Positions 44,769-53,678 are shown, numbered from the stretch's first letter. The stretch: DNA of 64,000 nt from Seonamhaeicola sp. (GCF_028281565.1 NZ_JANQJQ010000013.1:210558-274557); one strand, 5' to 3'. Notes: generated by a model from the letters alone, not told the origin. A program made the numbers and translations.

Positions 44769-45722
44769 TTGAATGAATTAATTTTTGAACTTGAAGAAAT
44801 CTCTCCAAAAGAATTTTTTGGAGCCCAAAATGTAAACATTGAACTTTTAAAAAAGTATTTCCCAAAACTTAAAATTGTAGCAAGAGGCAATAAGATCAAA
44901 GCCTTTGGTGATGAAGAATTATTAGAAGAATTTGATCGCCGTCTTACTATGCTGTTAACGCATTATGCCAAGTATAACAAACTGGATGAAAACGCTATTG
45001 AACGTGTGTTGACCAGTGTGAGCAGTGATGATTACAGCACTTCAAAACAAAGTGGTGAAGTCATTGTACATGGTGTTGGCGGAAAAGTTATCAAGGCACA
45101 AACGGCTAACCAGCGCAAGTTGGTAGAGAGCATCAGAAAGAATGATATGGTTTTTGCCATCGGTCCTGCAGGAACCGGTAAGACCTATACCGGTGTTGCT
45201 TTGGCAGTTCAGGCACTTAAAAATAAGGAGGTTAAACGTATCATTTTAACACGTCCGGCTGTAGAAGCAGGAGAGAACCTAGGGTTTTTACCGGGGGATC
45301 TTAAAGAAAAACTGGACCCATATATGCAGCCATTGTACGATGCGTTACGTGATATGATAGCAGCAGAAAAGCTGGCTCATTATATAGAAAACGGTACCAT
45401 TCAAATTGCACCGTTGGCCTTTATGCGTGGACGTACTTTAGACAATGCCTTTGTGATTCTGGATGAAGGCCAGAATACTACGCATGCACAAATGAAAATG
45501 TTTTTAACACGTATGGGTAAAAATGCCAAATTCCTGCTAACAGGTGATCCGGGGCAAATAGATTTACCACGACGTACCATTTCCGGGTTAAAAGAAGCCA
45601 TGTTGATCTTAAAAAATGTACCAGGGGTAGGCATGATATTTTTAGACGATAAAGATGTCATCCGTCACAAACTGGTGAAAAAGATCATTGAGGCTTACGA
45701 TAGTATAGAAAACAGAGGGTGA
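44769..45722 (+). CDS. phoH: PhoH family ATPase (YbeZ type)
   Basis: The 317-residue protein has an N-terminal single-strand-binding-like part (LNELIFELEEISPKEFFGAQ), then a P-loop ATPase domain with FAIGPAGTGKTYTGVALAV (Walker A), ILTRPAVEAGENLGFLPGDLKEKLDPYMQPLYDAL, FVILDEGQNTTHAQMKMFLTRMG (Walker B) and LTGDPGQIDLPRRTISGL. PhoH ATPases act with YbeY in RNA processing. The start is TTG at 44769 because TAG is in frame just before it. Confidence 0.92.
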   Translation: MNELIFELEEISPKEFFGAQNVNIELLKKYFPKLKIVARGNKIKAFGDEELLEEFDRRLTMLLTHYAKYNKLDENAIERVLTSVSSDDYSTSKQSGEVIVHGVGGKVIKAQTANQRKLVESIRKNDMVFAIGPAGTGKTYTGVALAVQALKNKEVKRIILTRPAVEAGENLGFLPGDLKEKLDPYMQPLYDALRDMIAAEKLAHYIENGTIQIAPLAFMRGRTLDNAFVILDEGQNTTHAQMKMFLTRMGKNAKFLLTGDPGQIDLPRRTISGLKEAMLILKNVPGVGMIFLDDKDVIRHKLVKKIIEAYDSIENRG

Positions 45723-45725
45723 TTT

Positions 45726-45776
45726 CAGTAGGCAGTATACAGTGAGCAGTATGCAGTATTCAGTGGCAGTTAGTAG
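45726..45776. repeat. CAGTnnn heptad repeat
   Basis: Seven near-perfect heptads beginning CAGT (for example CAGTAGG, CAGTATA, CAGTGAG, CAGTATG) lie immediately after phoH. Other CAGT-rich heptad stretches are near 11490 and 11564. Confidence 0.8.
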
Positions 45777-45789
45777 TAAAAAATAGTTG

Positions 45790-45945
45790 TCATGCTGAAC
45801 TTGTTTCAGCATCTCATTCAAGAATAAAGTTCTCGATATTTATGCTGAGCCTGCCGAAGTACAATCACGCCAAGAGCGTGACACTCGAACCGACATAAAA
45901 TATAATTTTGTCATTCCGAACTTGATGCGGAATCCATATAAACGA
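45790..45945. repeat. REP-like palindromes between phoH and purC
   Basis: Three copies: ATGCTGAACTTG...CAGCAT (45792-45811), a TCTCGATATTTATGCTGAGC-type stretch (45832-45860), and ATTCCGAACTTGATGCGGAAT (45913-45933). They belong to the families near 14990, 16725, 22993 and 32581. Confidence 0.75.
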
Positions 45946-45975
45946 ATAAACAAATAAACTCATAAACAGTCACAC

Positions 45976-46923
45976 ATGAGTAACACCATAACAGATACCA
46001 ACTTTAATTTTCCCGGACAAAAAAGTGTCTATAAGGGGAAAGTAAGAGAAGTTTATAATATCAATGACGAGCAATTGGTCATGATCGCCACCGATAGGTT
46101 ATCAGCCTTTGATGTCGTCATGCCTAAAGGGATTCCGTATAAGGGACAAATACTAAACCAGATTGCTACCAAAATGATGGCGGCCACCGAAGATTTGGTA
46201 CCCAATTGGCTTATGGCAACACCGGATCCTAATGTAGCGGTTGGGCATTTATGCGAACCGTTTAAAGTGGAAATGGTGATACGCGGCTATATGAGTGGTC
46301 ATGCTGCCCGGGAGTACAAGGCAGGCAAACGTTTATTATGTGGTGTACCGATGCCGGATGGTATGAAAGAGAACGATGCTTTTCCCGAGCCTATTATTAC
46401 ACCGGCGACCAAAGCCGAGAAAGGCGACCATGATGAGGATATTTCCCGTGAGGATATTTTAAAACGTGGTATTGTATCTGAAGCAGATTATGTAATACTG
46501 GAAGATTATACACGTAAACTATTTCAGCGTGGTTCTGAAATAGCTGCAGAACGCGGTTTGATTTTAGTGGATACCAAATACGAATTCGGAAAAACTAAGG
46601 ACGGACAAATTGTCCTTATTGATGAAATACACACCCCTGATTCTTCTCGTTATTTTTATGCCGAAGGTTATGAAGAACGTCAGGCTAAAGGAGCGCCACA
46701 AAAACAATTGTCTAAAGAGTTTGTACGCCAATGGCTAATCTCTAATGGTTTTCAAGGTTTAGAAGGACAAACTGTGCCGTTTATGAGCGACGAATACATT
46801 GAAACCGTGTCTGACCGTTATATTGAACTCTACGAGAACATTACCGGTGAAACTTTTGTAAAAGCAGATGTTTCTAATATCCAGAAGCGCATTGAGGCTA
46901 ATGTTTTGGAGTATTTGGGATAG
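45976..46923 (+). CDS. purC: Phosphoribosylaminoimidazolesuccinocarboxamide synthase
   Basis: This 315-residue purine-biosynthesis enzyme joins CAIR and aspartate with ATP. Signatures: [93 protein letters not shown] (SAICAR signature region) and [21 protein letters not shown]. It is the long form. The C-terminal end is duplicated in damaged form at 48186-48290. Confidence 0.96.
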   Translation: MSNTITDTNFNFPGQKSVYKGKVREVYNINDEQLVMIATDRLSAFDVVMPKGIPYKGQILNQIATKMMAATEDLVPNWLMATPDPNVAVGHLCEPFKVEMVIRGYMSGHAAREYKAGKRLLCGVPMPDGMKENDAFPEPIITPATKAEKGDHDEDISREDILKRGIVSEADYVILEDYTRKLFQRGSEIAAERGLILVDTKYEFGKTKDGQIVLIDEIHTPDSSRYFYAEGYEERQAKGAPQKQLSKEFVRQWLISNGFQGLEGQTVPFMSDEYIETVSDRYIELYENITGETFVKADVSNIQKRIEANVLEYLG

Positions 46924-46967
46924 AAGTTTTTGGTGTCTGAGGTACTCGAAGACACATTTAATAAGTT

Positions 46968-46998
46968 AAAAAGACCTTGCATTGTAAGGTCTTTTTTA
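46968..46998. terminator. Terminator after purC
   Basis: AAAAGACCTT-GCATTGT-AAGGTCTTTT with T-runs on both strands; it also covers the end of the convergent serine hydrolase gene. A preceding GTGTCT...AGACAC hairpin lies at 46933-46955. Confidence 0.9.
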
Positions 46999-48021
46999 TT
47001 CCTTGTTTTTATGGAGTATTTTCACAATTCGATTTATAGATATTTGCGATAAATTCCATTCGTATCCTTCAAAATCTGTGGTATTCAAAAATTGAACGAT
47101 AACGGCGTCTATGTCTTTATGGTATTCTGCAAGGCTTTGATAACCAGGAACCAAACCGCCATGCTCAAACTCGTAAATAGAAGCGTAGATTTCCTGTTCC
47201 CCTTTTTTAAATACAGAACCATCATTAAGTGCTCTTAAAAATATACCCACATCTTGGGCTGTAGCTAACATGCCTTGTTCCTCAGTCTTTAAATCTGGTT
47301 CATATCCTACATAGTAGCCACTCATCACATCGTTAATATCTACTTCTTTAAGTGAAAAAAAGGTGTTTTTAAGTCCAAGCGGAATTAATATTTCTTCTTT
47401 AATATATTGGCTATAGTCATACCCTAACTCTTTATTGATGAGTTCGCGAAGTAGTAAGTAATTGGTGTTAGAGTATTCATAGTCTTCCCCAGGCTCAAAA
47501 TTAGCAGGTAAATCTAAGACCAATTCAAGAGTTTCTTTACTGGATTGTGGCGGATTTTGCCAAAACTCCGGAAAATCGGTAAAGTTGGGAATACCACTAC
47601 GGTGTTGTACCATATGTTTTAGCTTTATTTTCTCCGCATTTTCAATTCTTTCCGCAAGCTCTGGAAAATAATCAGCTAATGTTTTATCTAAGAATAAGCG
47701 TTGGTTACTTACCAATTTGGTAATGGAAACAGCAACATATAGTTTGCTTATACTGGCAATTTTGAATAAGGCATTTGGGTCAGCAGGGATTTTATTTTTT
47801 TTGTCTTTCCAACCGCCAGAATAAAAAGCAGGTGCTTTACCAGCTTCATCTACGTAAACAATCATACCGGCAAATCCGTGTCCAACGGTTTCGTCTACCT
47901 GTTCTTGTATTGTGTTTGGTAGGGGCAATATCCAAGCCCAAACTAAAATCCATGGTACAAAAAATAAGGATATTGCAGTGGAAGTAAACAACACTATTCT
48001 GAATACTTGTATTTTCTTCAT
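46996..48021 (-). CDS. Serine hydrolase (class C beta-lactamase / D-Ala-D-Ala family), membrane-anchored
   Basis: The 341-residue protein has an N-terminal helix or signal (VLFTSTAISLFFVPWILVWAWIL). The serine beta-lactamase-related domain shows SISKLY (S-x-x-K nucleophile region, about residue 92), YSNTNYLLL (Tyr of the second catalytic motif) and EHGGLVPGYQS near the third motif. It could be a peptidase, esterase or beta-lactamase-like enzyme; no substrate can be claimed. It sits between purC and a broken purC copy, so it may have been inserted there. Confidence 0.85.
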   Translation of the reverse strand: MKKIQVFRIVLFTSTAISLFFVPWILVWAWILPLPNTIQEQVDETVGHGFAGMIVYVDEAGKAPAFYSGGWKDKKNKIPADPNALFKIASISKLYVAVSITKLVSNQRLFLDKTLADYFPELAERIENAEKIKLKHMVQHRSGIPNFTDFPEFWQNPPQSSKETLELVLDLPANFEPGEDYEYSNTNYLLLRELINKELGYDYSQYIKEEILIPLGLKNTFFSLKEVDINDVMSGYYVGYEPDLKTEEQGMLATAQDVGIFLRALNDGSVFKKGEQEIYASIYEFEHGGLVPGYQSLAEYHKDIDAVIVQFLNTTDFEGYEWNLSQISINRIVKILHKNKE

Positions 48022-48185
48022 ACCTAATTTAATTTTATTATTGGTTATTAGACTATTTTAAGGTGGGCATAGTTCAAAGGTCTGGATTAAATACAATTTA
48101 TCTAAATCTGAGTTTCCCAATTGTCATTTTTGAAGGATGAATTGGTTAATAATAAGAAGTATGAATGTGCTTTTGCCATTTGAAA

Positions 48186-48290
48186 TTATATAAAGCTTTA
48201 TGAAAACATCACAGGCGAAACTTTTGAATAAGCAGATGTTTCTAATATCCAGGAGTGCATTGAGGCTAATGTTTTGGATATTTGGAGTAA
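48186..48290 (+). pseudogene. Decayed duplicate of the purC 3' end
   Basis: The stretch aligns to purC at about 46820-46923: both hold GCAGATGTTTCTAATATCCAG and ATTGAGGCTAATGTTTTGGA. In frame it reads ENITGETFE, then TAA in place of the AAA codon, then ADVSNIQECIEANVLD. Many differences fall at third positions, so it was a diverged coding copy before it decayed. The start of purC is absent. Confidence 0.85.
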
Positions 48291-48589
48291 TAAACTAGCC
48301 ATTGTCAGTTCAAGTATTATGTTCCATGCGTGATGTATCAATTTGCCAAATCAATTGGGATTTTGTCGTAAGTCTTGACTTTTTTGGTTGGTCCCCATAA
48401 TTATCGGGAATGTGTCAAGACAAAAATGAACATTACAGTTAGAACATGTGGATTCCTGCTTGCGCAGGAATGACAGAGTGATGCTGCACTTCATTGTATT
48501 CCGTTCAGAATGACATTATAGTCTGCTTGAGTGGCCCCCATCACCGTCAGGATAAGCTTAAAAAGACTTGTTTTTTGAACGCAAGGTCA
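48291..48589. other. Repeat-rich gap before second pcm gene
   Basis: The 299-bp stretch holds an 8-bp inverted repeat GTCTTGAC/GTCAAGAC (48372-48379 and 48414-48421) enclosing a CCCCATAATTATCGGGA-like sequence, and an ATTCCTGC/GCAGGAAT hairpin at 48452-48471. All belong to the dispersed palindrome families. No gene is seen. Confidence 0.6.
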
Positions 48590-49276
48590 TTATTTTCCTT
48601 GTTTACCGGTAAAGGGCACAAACCGTACAGCCATTAAATTATTTTCAGTGGTCTTACCTCTTCGTTTTTTTAACAGTTTGAGGGCCTGTATCTCACCGTG
48701 TTTACCAACAGGCATCACCAGGGAACCACCTTCTTTTAATTGCTCTATCAGTGGCTGAGGAATGTGATTCAGTGCTGCCGTAACGATGACTGCGTCAAAA
48801 GGGGCGTGTTCTTCCCATCCCAGATAGCCGTCACCACTCCTTATTGTAACATTTTCATAACCAAGCATATCCAAAGTATTGGTTGCTTTTTGTGCTAATT
48901 TCGGGATGATTTCTATCGTATAAACGTGATCCACTATTTCTGCCAATACAGCAGCCTGGTATCCGGAACCGGTCCCTACCTCTAACACTTTCATACCGGA
49001 TTTAGGTGAGATGGTAGCTGTCATATAGGCAACGATATAAGGCTGCGAAATAGTCTGGTTATTCCCAATAGGTAAGGGACGGTCCTCATAGGCATATGTA
49101 ACCATGTACTTGGGAACAAAATGATGACGTGGCACCTTATACATAGCTTTTAATGTGGCCTTATGAGTTATACCGCGCGCCTCAATCTGATGTTTGACCA
49201 TACGCTTGCGTTCGGAAGCATATGGATCCACCTGGAAGACCGCGTAAAAAACAAAAATGAGAACCCAGTATTTCAT
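48590..49276 (-). CDS. Protein-L-isoaspartate O-methyltransferase-like, with N-terminal hydrophobic segment
   Basis: The 228-residue product has the full PIMT pattern: VPRHHFVPKYM, GNNQTISQPYIVAYMTA, LEVGTGSGYQAAVLAE, IRSGDGYLGWEEHAPFDAVIVTAA, LKEGGSLVMPVG. Unlike the cytosolic copy (10808-11449), it starts MKYWVLIFVFYAVFQVDPYA, a signal-like or membrane-anchor segment. If exported, it would need SAM outside the cytoplasm, which is puzzling; a cytoplasmic membrane-bound form is an alternative. The gene is alone, with a 113-bp gap before it. Confidence 0.88.
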   Translation of the reverse strand: MKYWVLIFVFYAVFQVDPYASERKRMVKHQIEARGITHKATLKAMYKVPRHHFVPKYMVTYAYEDRPLPIGNNQTISQPYIVAYMTATISPKSGMKVLEVGTGSGYQAAVLAEIVDHVYTIEIIPKLAQKATNTLDMLGYENVTIRSGDGYLGWEEHAPFDAVIVTAALNHIPQPLIEQLKEGGSLVMPVGKHGEIQALKLLKKRRGKTTENNLMAVRFVPFTGKQGK

Positions 49277-49397
49277 AACTTACATTTATAAATAACCAGC
49301 AACACTTAGGTCATGATATTTGAGTAGATATGCAGGTTATTAAAATTAAGAAAAAATCTTTTGTTACTTTTGATAAGTTTGTTTTAAAATTTTAAAT

Positions 49398-50147
49398 ATG
49401 GATGTTCTTGGAATAGATATTGGAGGCACGGGTATGAAAGGTGCCTTAGTGAATTCATTAACCGGCGAAATACTAACCAAACGGTTTAGGATACCCACAC
49501 CAAAATCCAGGAAACCAAAAGACATGGCTAAAGTTCTTAACGACATTGTAGAGTACTTTAATTACAAGGGGCCGGTAGGCGTTGGTTTTCCAACCATTAT
49601 AAAGCATGGCGTGTGTATGGCCACGGGAAACTTGCATAAAGATTGGTTAGGCGTAAATGCAAAGGAACTTTTTTCTGAAGCATCCGGATTGCCTGTTACT
49701 GTTATTAATGATGCAGATGCTGCCGGTTATGCGGTTATGAATTACGGCATTGGTAAAGGCGAACAAGGTTTGGTATTAATGATAACTATTGGCACCGGAA
49801 TTGGCAGTGGCGTATTTTTAAATGGCGAATTGCTACCCAATTTTGAATTAGGACAAATACCTTATAAAAACTACAAAAAGATTGAAGCATATGCTTCAAA
49901 TTCAGCTAGAAAAAGGGATAACTTAAGTTATAAGGCCTGGGGCAAACGTTTCAATAAATTTTTAGAATTGGCTGAGATCATAACTTGTCCGGATTTAATT
50001 ATTCTAGGCGGTGGTAGCTCCAAAGATTTTGATAAATACAGGAAACAAATAAAAATACAAACCCCTGTTATTCCTGCAGAACTCGGAAATCATGCGGGGA
50101 TCGTTGGAGCTGCCGCAGCTGCATTGCATGAAGCACCAAAAGATTAA
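49398..50147 (+). CDS. ROK-family kinase, polyphosphate glucokinase-like
   Basis: The 249-residue protein begins LGIDIGGTGMKGALV (ATP-binding DxGGT), and has PVGVGFPTIIKHGV, NDADAAGYAVMNYG (catalytic Asp), MITIGTGIGSGVFLNGELLPNFELGQIPY and ILGGGSSKDFDKYRKQI. The length and the short ROK form without a zinc motif (no CxCGxxGC) fit PPGK, which uses polyphosphate or ATP to phosphorylate glucose. TAAGTTTG at 49374-49381 is a possible -7 box. Confidence 0.87.
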   Translation: MDVLGIDIGGTGMKGALVNSLTGEILTKRFRIPTPKSRKPKDMAKVLNDIVEYFNYKGPVGVGFPTIIKHGVCMATGNLHKDWLGVNAKELFSEASGLPVTVINDADAAGYAVMNYGIGKGEQGLVLMITIGTGIGSGVFLNGELLPNFELGQIPYKNYKKIEAYASNSARKRDNLSYKAWGKRFNKFLELAEIITCPDLIILGGGSSKDFDKYRKQIKIQTPVIPAELGNHAGIVGAAAAALHEAPKD

Positions 50148-50337
50148 AAGCATTTTAAAGGAATTAAGAGGTTAATCATTATCTCCCACATAAAAATACC
50201 TGTAATAGCTCCGGAACTTAACTCCCCGGCTGAATTACCATCAGGGTCATAGCTTAAATTAATTAGCATACTTATTTTAAGTACTGTGCCCGTGTAAAGT
50301 AGATAATCAAGCCGTACTTCAGAAAACAATAGACTTC

Positions 50338-51471
50338 TTATAGCTTTGGTTTATAAACCCTGAACCAATCAACCTTCATAGTATTTTTAGCCGGGTCTTT
50401 TAGATCGGCATCCGTAGGGGTTCTGCCCGCTTTGACATGCCAGTCCTGAGATTCCAGGTTGATAATAATATTCAAAGGCTTTGTAAACCCTTTACCGCCT
50501 TGATACTCATACGGGTCAATGATACTAACCGAAGACACCTTACTGGCCTTTTGTAGTTCCGCAAACGAATAGGTGTCTTTTGTGCTAAAAGGCGTTATTT
50601 TTTGTTTTCCGTACTGTACATCAAGTTTACCATTGGTCATGGTTGGATAACCGTATTCCCATTTGCCATTTATTTTTGTTGCCAGTGCTTTATCGTATAA
50701 CACGCGTACCAATTCGCCATCAATATAATGTTCAAAATGCACGGGGCTTTTCCAATACACACCGGTTCTTACATATTTTCTATCGCCGTTGTTCCAGCAG
50801 TATTCACCCCAGCCGGTAACACCGTCCCGGTTATACCAGGCCCCTTTATCCCTGGGCTGATAATCCGTAAACGGTTTTCTGATAAAGGAGTGATGGCTGA
50901 TGTGAATGGATTTGGCAAAATAACTGTTTCCCGGCTCTTTACCCCCGTAGCACTCCATAATGTCTATTTCCTGGGTAGCATCCGGACTCAATAACCACAC
51001 ATCAGATGCCAATACAATATTGGCCACACTACTTTTAGACTCGATAAACACCGGGTACACCACCGTTTTGTTAGAGGTTATACAACCGGCGCTAACACCA
51101 CCCTTAGGCTTGCCCATTTTATTAAATTTTAAGGCCTTAGGCGCCGTTTCGTTTTTGCCTTTCCAACGCGAGGCCTTTATGATAAGATCGTTACCATCAA
51201 CCGCTACATGGTTATATTTCCAATAGGTAGTCCCCGGGCCGTCCCATTTGCTTTGGTAAAAATTGAACCATTTACCATTACCGAAATCGGTTTTTTTATT
51301 TTTTGGCAGGAAGGTGTAATTAAAATTATCAGACAGGTCGTCCTGAAACTCCCAGACCGTACCATCCTGTAAATGTTCGGGAAGTGGTAGATCTTTTATG
51401 TTTTCTGTTTGTCCGAAAATAGTATGGCTGCTAATGATGATAATACCAAGGATAATTTTATAGAATTTCAT
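50338..51471 (-). CDS. GH16 family glycoside hydrolase, agarase/porphyranase-like
   Basis: The 377-residue product has a signal peptide (MKFYKIILGIIIISSHTIFG). The GH16 catalytic pattern E-x-D-x-x-E appears as QEIDIMECYGG, with WFNFYQSKWDGPGTTYWKYNHVAVDGNDLIIKASRW before it and FEHYIDGELVRVLYDKALA after it. The closest recognisable group is beta-agarase/porphyranase, which hydrolyses red-algal galactans. No SusC/SusD genes flank it, so it seems to act alone. I use the ATG at 51471, which gives the signal peptide. Between it and the ROK gene (50148-50337) nothing convincing was seen. Confidence 0.87.
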   Translation of the reverse strand: MKFYKIILGIIIISSHTIFGQTENIKDLPLPEHLQDGTVWEFQDDLSDNFNYTFLPKNKKTDFGNGKWFNFYQSKWDGPGTTYWKYNHVAVDGNDLIIKASRWKGKNETAPKALKFNKMGKPKGGVSAGCITSNKTVVYPVFIESKSSVANIVLASDVWLLSPDATQEIDIMECYGGKEPGNSYFAKSIHISHHSFIRKPFTDYQPRDKGAWYNRDGVTGWGEYCWNNGDRKYVRTGVYWKSPVHFEHYIDGELVRVLYDKALATKINGKWEYGYPTMTNGKLDVQYGKQKITPFSTKDTYSFAELQKASKVSSVSIIDPYEYQGGKGFTKPLNIIINLESQDWHVKAGRTPTDADLKDPAKNTMKVDWFRVYKPKL

Positions 51472-51568
51472 AGGTCTGTGTTTTGTTAGTAACAAACTTA
51501 GTTTGTGTTATTAAAACATGTGTAATTCAAAACTTGAAATTAACTATACAATGACCTGATGAGGAATA

Positions 51569-51832
51569 CTAATGTTTAATTATGTAGAACAAAATACCAA
51601 TGGTACCGATCCAAAACAAGTATCCATAGGTTTTAACGCGATATGCCTGTTTTAACTTTTTATCGAACCCATATTTTTTAAAGCGTTCAATTTCCGATTC
51701 TGAAAAATGGTCTTCTCTATGATTGGGCCTTGGAGTAAAGAATGGTAAAAAGAAAAAAGTCAGCCATTCCTCTGTTGTTAGAGGCTCTGTTTTTCTGTTT
51801 CGTTGGTTTCTTTGTTCTAAATCGTTTTGCAT
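51569..51832 (-). CDS. Small membrane protein, unknown
   Basis: The 87-residue protein is mostly charged, with two hydrophobic parts: WLTFFFLPFFT (about 23-33) and YGYLFWIGTIGILFYII (about 70-86), separated by FSESEIERFKKYGFDKKLKQAY. No family was recognised. The start is ATG and the frame is clean. It could be a membrane protein of the YjgN type, but this is a guess, so I leave it unnamed. Confidence 0.6.
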   Translation of the reverse strand: MQNDLEQRNQRNRKTEPLTTEEWLTFFFLPFFTPRPNHREDHFSESEIERFKKYGFDKKLKQAYRVKTYGYLFWIGTIGILFYIIKH

Positions 51833-51900
51833 CGTTGAAAGTCAATAAAGGTGGCCATATGGCTTCAGGTTCCAATATGTTTTTATATCATTCCTGGTAA

Positions 51901-52893
51901 TTAAGCATAGGCCATTTCCCGGTTATACTTTTTTTGATATGCTTTGGGCGCTAACCCGGAATATTTTCGAAACGTCGTTCTAAATGCTTTATCATCATGG
52001 TATCCAATATCATACATAACCTCAAGTATGGTTTTGGTAGACGATTCCAGTTTCTTTTTAGCGGCTTCAATCTTAACGCGTTGTATATATTCCAGGGGTG
52101 TATTGGAAGTGGCTTTTTTAAATCGCCGCAAAAAACTTCTGGGATTTAAATGGACCATTTGCGCAAGGTCATTTACATGCAATTTATCCCGGTAGTTGTT
52201 TTCAATATAAAGTTGAGCCCGTTTAACAGGTTCATCCGAATGATCTTTTTGTCCGCTAAAAATGATAAACGCACTCTGACTTAATCTGTCAAACTCTATT
52301 TCCGAAACCTTTGAGCACCATATGGCTGTTTCTCTACCAAAATAGCGTTCTATTAAATACAGTGTAAAATTCAATATGGAGTAAGCACCTCCACTGGAAT
52401 ATATACCGTTGTCTTCGCAGATTATTTTTTCAGGTATCAGGTTTACCTCAGGGTATCTCCGTTGGAAAGCTTCATGAACTGTCCAATGTGTGGCACAGGA
52501 TTTTCCATTTACCAGGCCGGTTTCAGCCAGTAAAAAGGCCCCTTTGCATAAACTGGCAATTTCCGAATCATTTTCTATCCGTCGTTTTTTAACCCAGGTA
52601 ACAAAATCCATATTAGCCTTAATAGCTTTATCTAAATCTCCGCTTATTGGTGAAATAATGATCAGGTCGGTTTTTGATATATCATGTATGGTGGCTGTAG
52701 GCAGTATACTGAATAAACCCTGATAGGTCACAGGCTCCTTTGTTAACCCTACTAAATCAATGCTGAAAGGATCTTCTGCCAATTTGTTCAGCTTCTTATA
52801 GTATGAATTTGCCATCTTAAACATATTAAAAGGCGCAATGATGGTATCTACAATGCTATGACCCGCAGGAACAATGACGCTGATATGTTTCAT
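51901..52893 (-). CDS. GlxA family transcriptional regulator (DJ-1/PfpI-like plus AraC HTH)
   Basis: The 330-residue protein has an N-terminal DJ-1/PfpI-like domain (residues 1-190; ISVIVPAGHSIVDTIIAPFNM, nucleophile-elbow-like SLCKGAFLLAETGLV) and a C-terminal AraC HTH pair (DKLHVNDLAQMVHLNPRSFLRRFKKATSNTPLEYIQRVKIEAAKKKLESS, read in parts: HLNPRSFLRRFKKA and EYIQRVKIEAAK). Proteins of this group regulate catabolic or stress genes. It is divergent from the ABM-like gene, and a palindromic operator lies between them at 53006-53019. Confidence 0.9.
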   Translation of the reverse strand: MKHISVIVPAGHSIVDTIIAPFNMFKMANSYYKKLNKLAEDPFSIDLVGLTKEPVTYQGLFSILPTATIHDISKTDLIIISPISGDLDKAIKANMDFVTWVKKRRIENDSEIASLCKGAFLLAETGLVNGKSCATHWTVHEAFQRRYPEVNLIPEKIICEDNGIYSSGGAYSILNFTLYLIERYFGRETAIWCSKVSEIEFDRLSQSAFIIFSGQKDHSDEPVKRAQLYIENNYRDKLHVNDLAQMVHLNPRSFLRRFKKATSNTPLEYIQRVKIEAAKKKLESSTKTILEVMYDIGYHDDKAFRTTFRKYSGLAPKAYQKKYNREMAYA

Positions 52894-53005
52894 CCGTTTA
52901 AAATTTTATAGTTATCTGAAAATGCCAAAACTCAAAATTTCTGCTCATTTCATAATTATTTTTATAAAGATATAAAATCAAAGTGTCGTAATCAACCCTT
53001 TAAAA

Positions 53006-53051
53006 TGTCTAAAAAGACACTATTGTAGTATATGTAAACGACATAACTTTG
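53006..53051 (+). promoter_or_regulatory. Operator palindrome and promoter for ABM-like gene
   Basis: TGTCT-AAAA-AGACA at 53006-53019 is a perfect palindrome just upstream of a -33 TTG (53023-53025) and a -7 TAACTTTG box (53044-53051), 18 bp apart. The GlxA-type regulator transcribed away from it is the likely binder. The ABM-like ATG is at 53082. Confidence 0.55.
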
Positions 53052-53081
53052 TGGTGTAATCAATTTTAAAAATCAAATATC

Positions 53082-53462
53082 ATGGAAAATCAGGACATAA
53101 TGGTAATGTATAAGTGGACTGCTAAGGAAGGAAATTCAGAAGCTTTAAAAGCTATTTACAGGGAGGTGGAAAGTCAAATGAAAGCCAATGAACCGGGCGC
53201 ATTGAAGGTGCAATGTTATTTTGACGAAACGTCTTCTACATTAGTGGTTATGGATTTATTTGTTGATGCCGGGGCGGTTGGCTTTCATTTGGGAACTACC
53301 GCAGCCGGACATTTTGAAAATTTACTGCAAATAGCGGTCCCAGGGGAATTTTTGTTCTGTGGTGACGTTCCCGAAGCCATGAAGCAAGCCGCGATAGGAA
53401 TGGGGCTTAAGGCTACTTTTGCGCCAAGGATTTTTGGGTTTGAAAGGTCTTTAAGTCATTGA
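53082..53462 (+). CDS. ABM-like (dimeric alpha-beta barrel) protein
   Basis: The 126-residue protein has the pattern MVMYKWTAKEGNSEALKAIYREVESQM, ALKVQCYFDETSSTLVVMDLF and VGFHLGTTAAGHFENLLQIA, typical of the ABM/alpha-beta barrel group, with a longer C-terminus (PGEFLFCGDVPEAMKQAAIG). It is divergent from a GlxA-type regulator, which probably controls it. The substrate is unknown. Confidence 0.75.
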   Translation: MENQDIMVMYKWTAKEGNSEALKAIYREVESQMKANEPGALKVQCYFDETSSTLVVMDLFVDAGAVGFHLGTTAAGHFENLLQIAVPGEFLFCGDVPEAMKQAAIGMGLKATFAPRIFGFERSLSH

Positions 53463-53494
53463 TGATCTGTTTTAAATTATTTGATGATCATTCT

Positions 53495-53636
53495 TCGGCT
53501 GTAGCGCTCCTCTTAAACTTAAGAGGAGAATGAATTCCAGTTTCATTAAGAAACTGGAAGAAAGCCGAGATTTTTATCAATTAACCCTCCGAATCCCGAT
53601 AATTATCGGGATTCACCTCCCTTCAAAAAAGGGAGG
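53495..53636. repeat. Cluster of four perfect hairpins
   Basis: In the 216-bp gap between convergent genes: CTCCTCTTAA-AC-TTAAGAGGAG (53507-53528), TTCCAGTTTC-attaa-GAAACTGGAA (53535-53559), both enclosed by TCGGCT/AGCCGA (53495-53500 and 53563-53568), then the 22-bp palindrome AATCCCGATA-ATTATCGGGATT around 53592-53613, and CCTCCC/GGGAGG at 53616-53636. They look like joined REP elements and could also end both genes. Confidence 0.8.
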
Positions 53637-53678
53637 AGTCATTTAGGTACCTCTAAGCTAAGGTTATACCGATAGCAT

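Noticed and set aside
50144..50329. 61-codon minus-strand frame after the ROK kinase
   Set aside because: No hydrophobic or domain pattern is convincing, and it overlaps the kinase stop region; it seems to be chance.
53495..53636. Hairpin cluster as a CRISPR array
   Set aside because: The stems differ from one another; there are no identical direct repeats with equal spacers.
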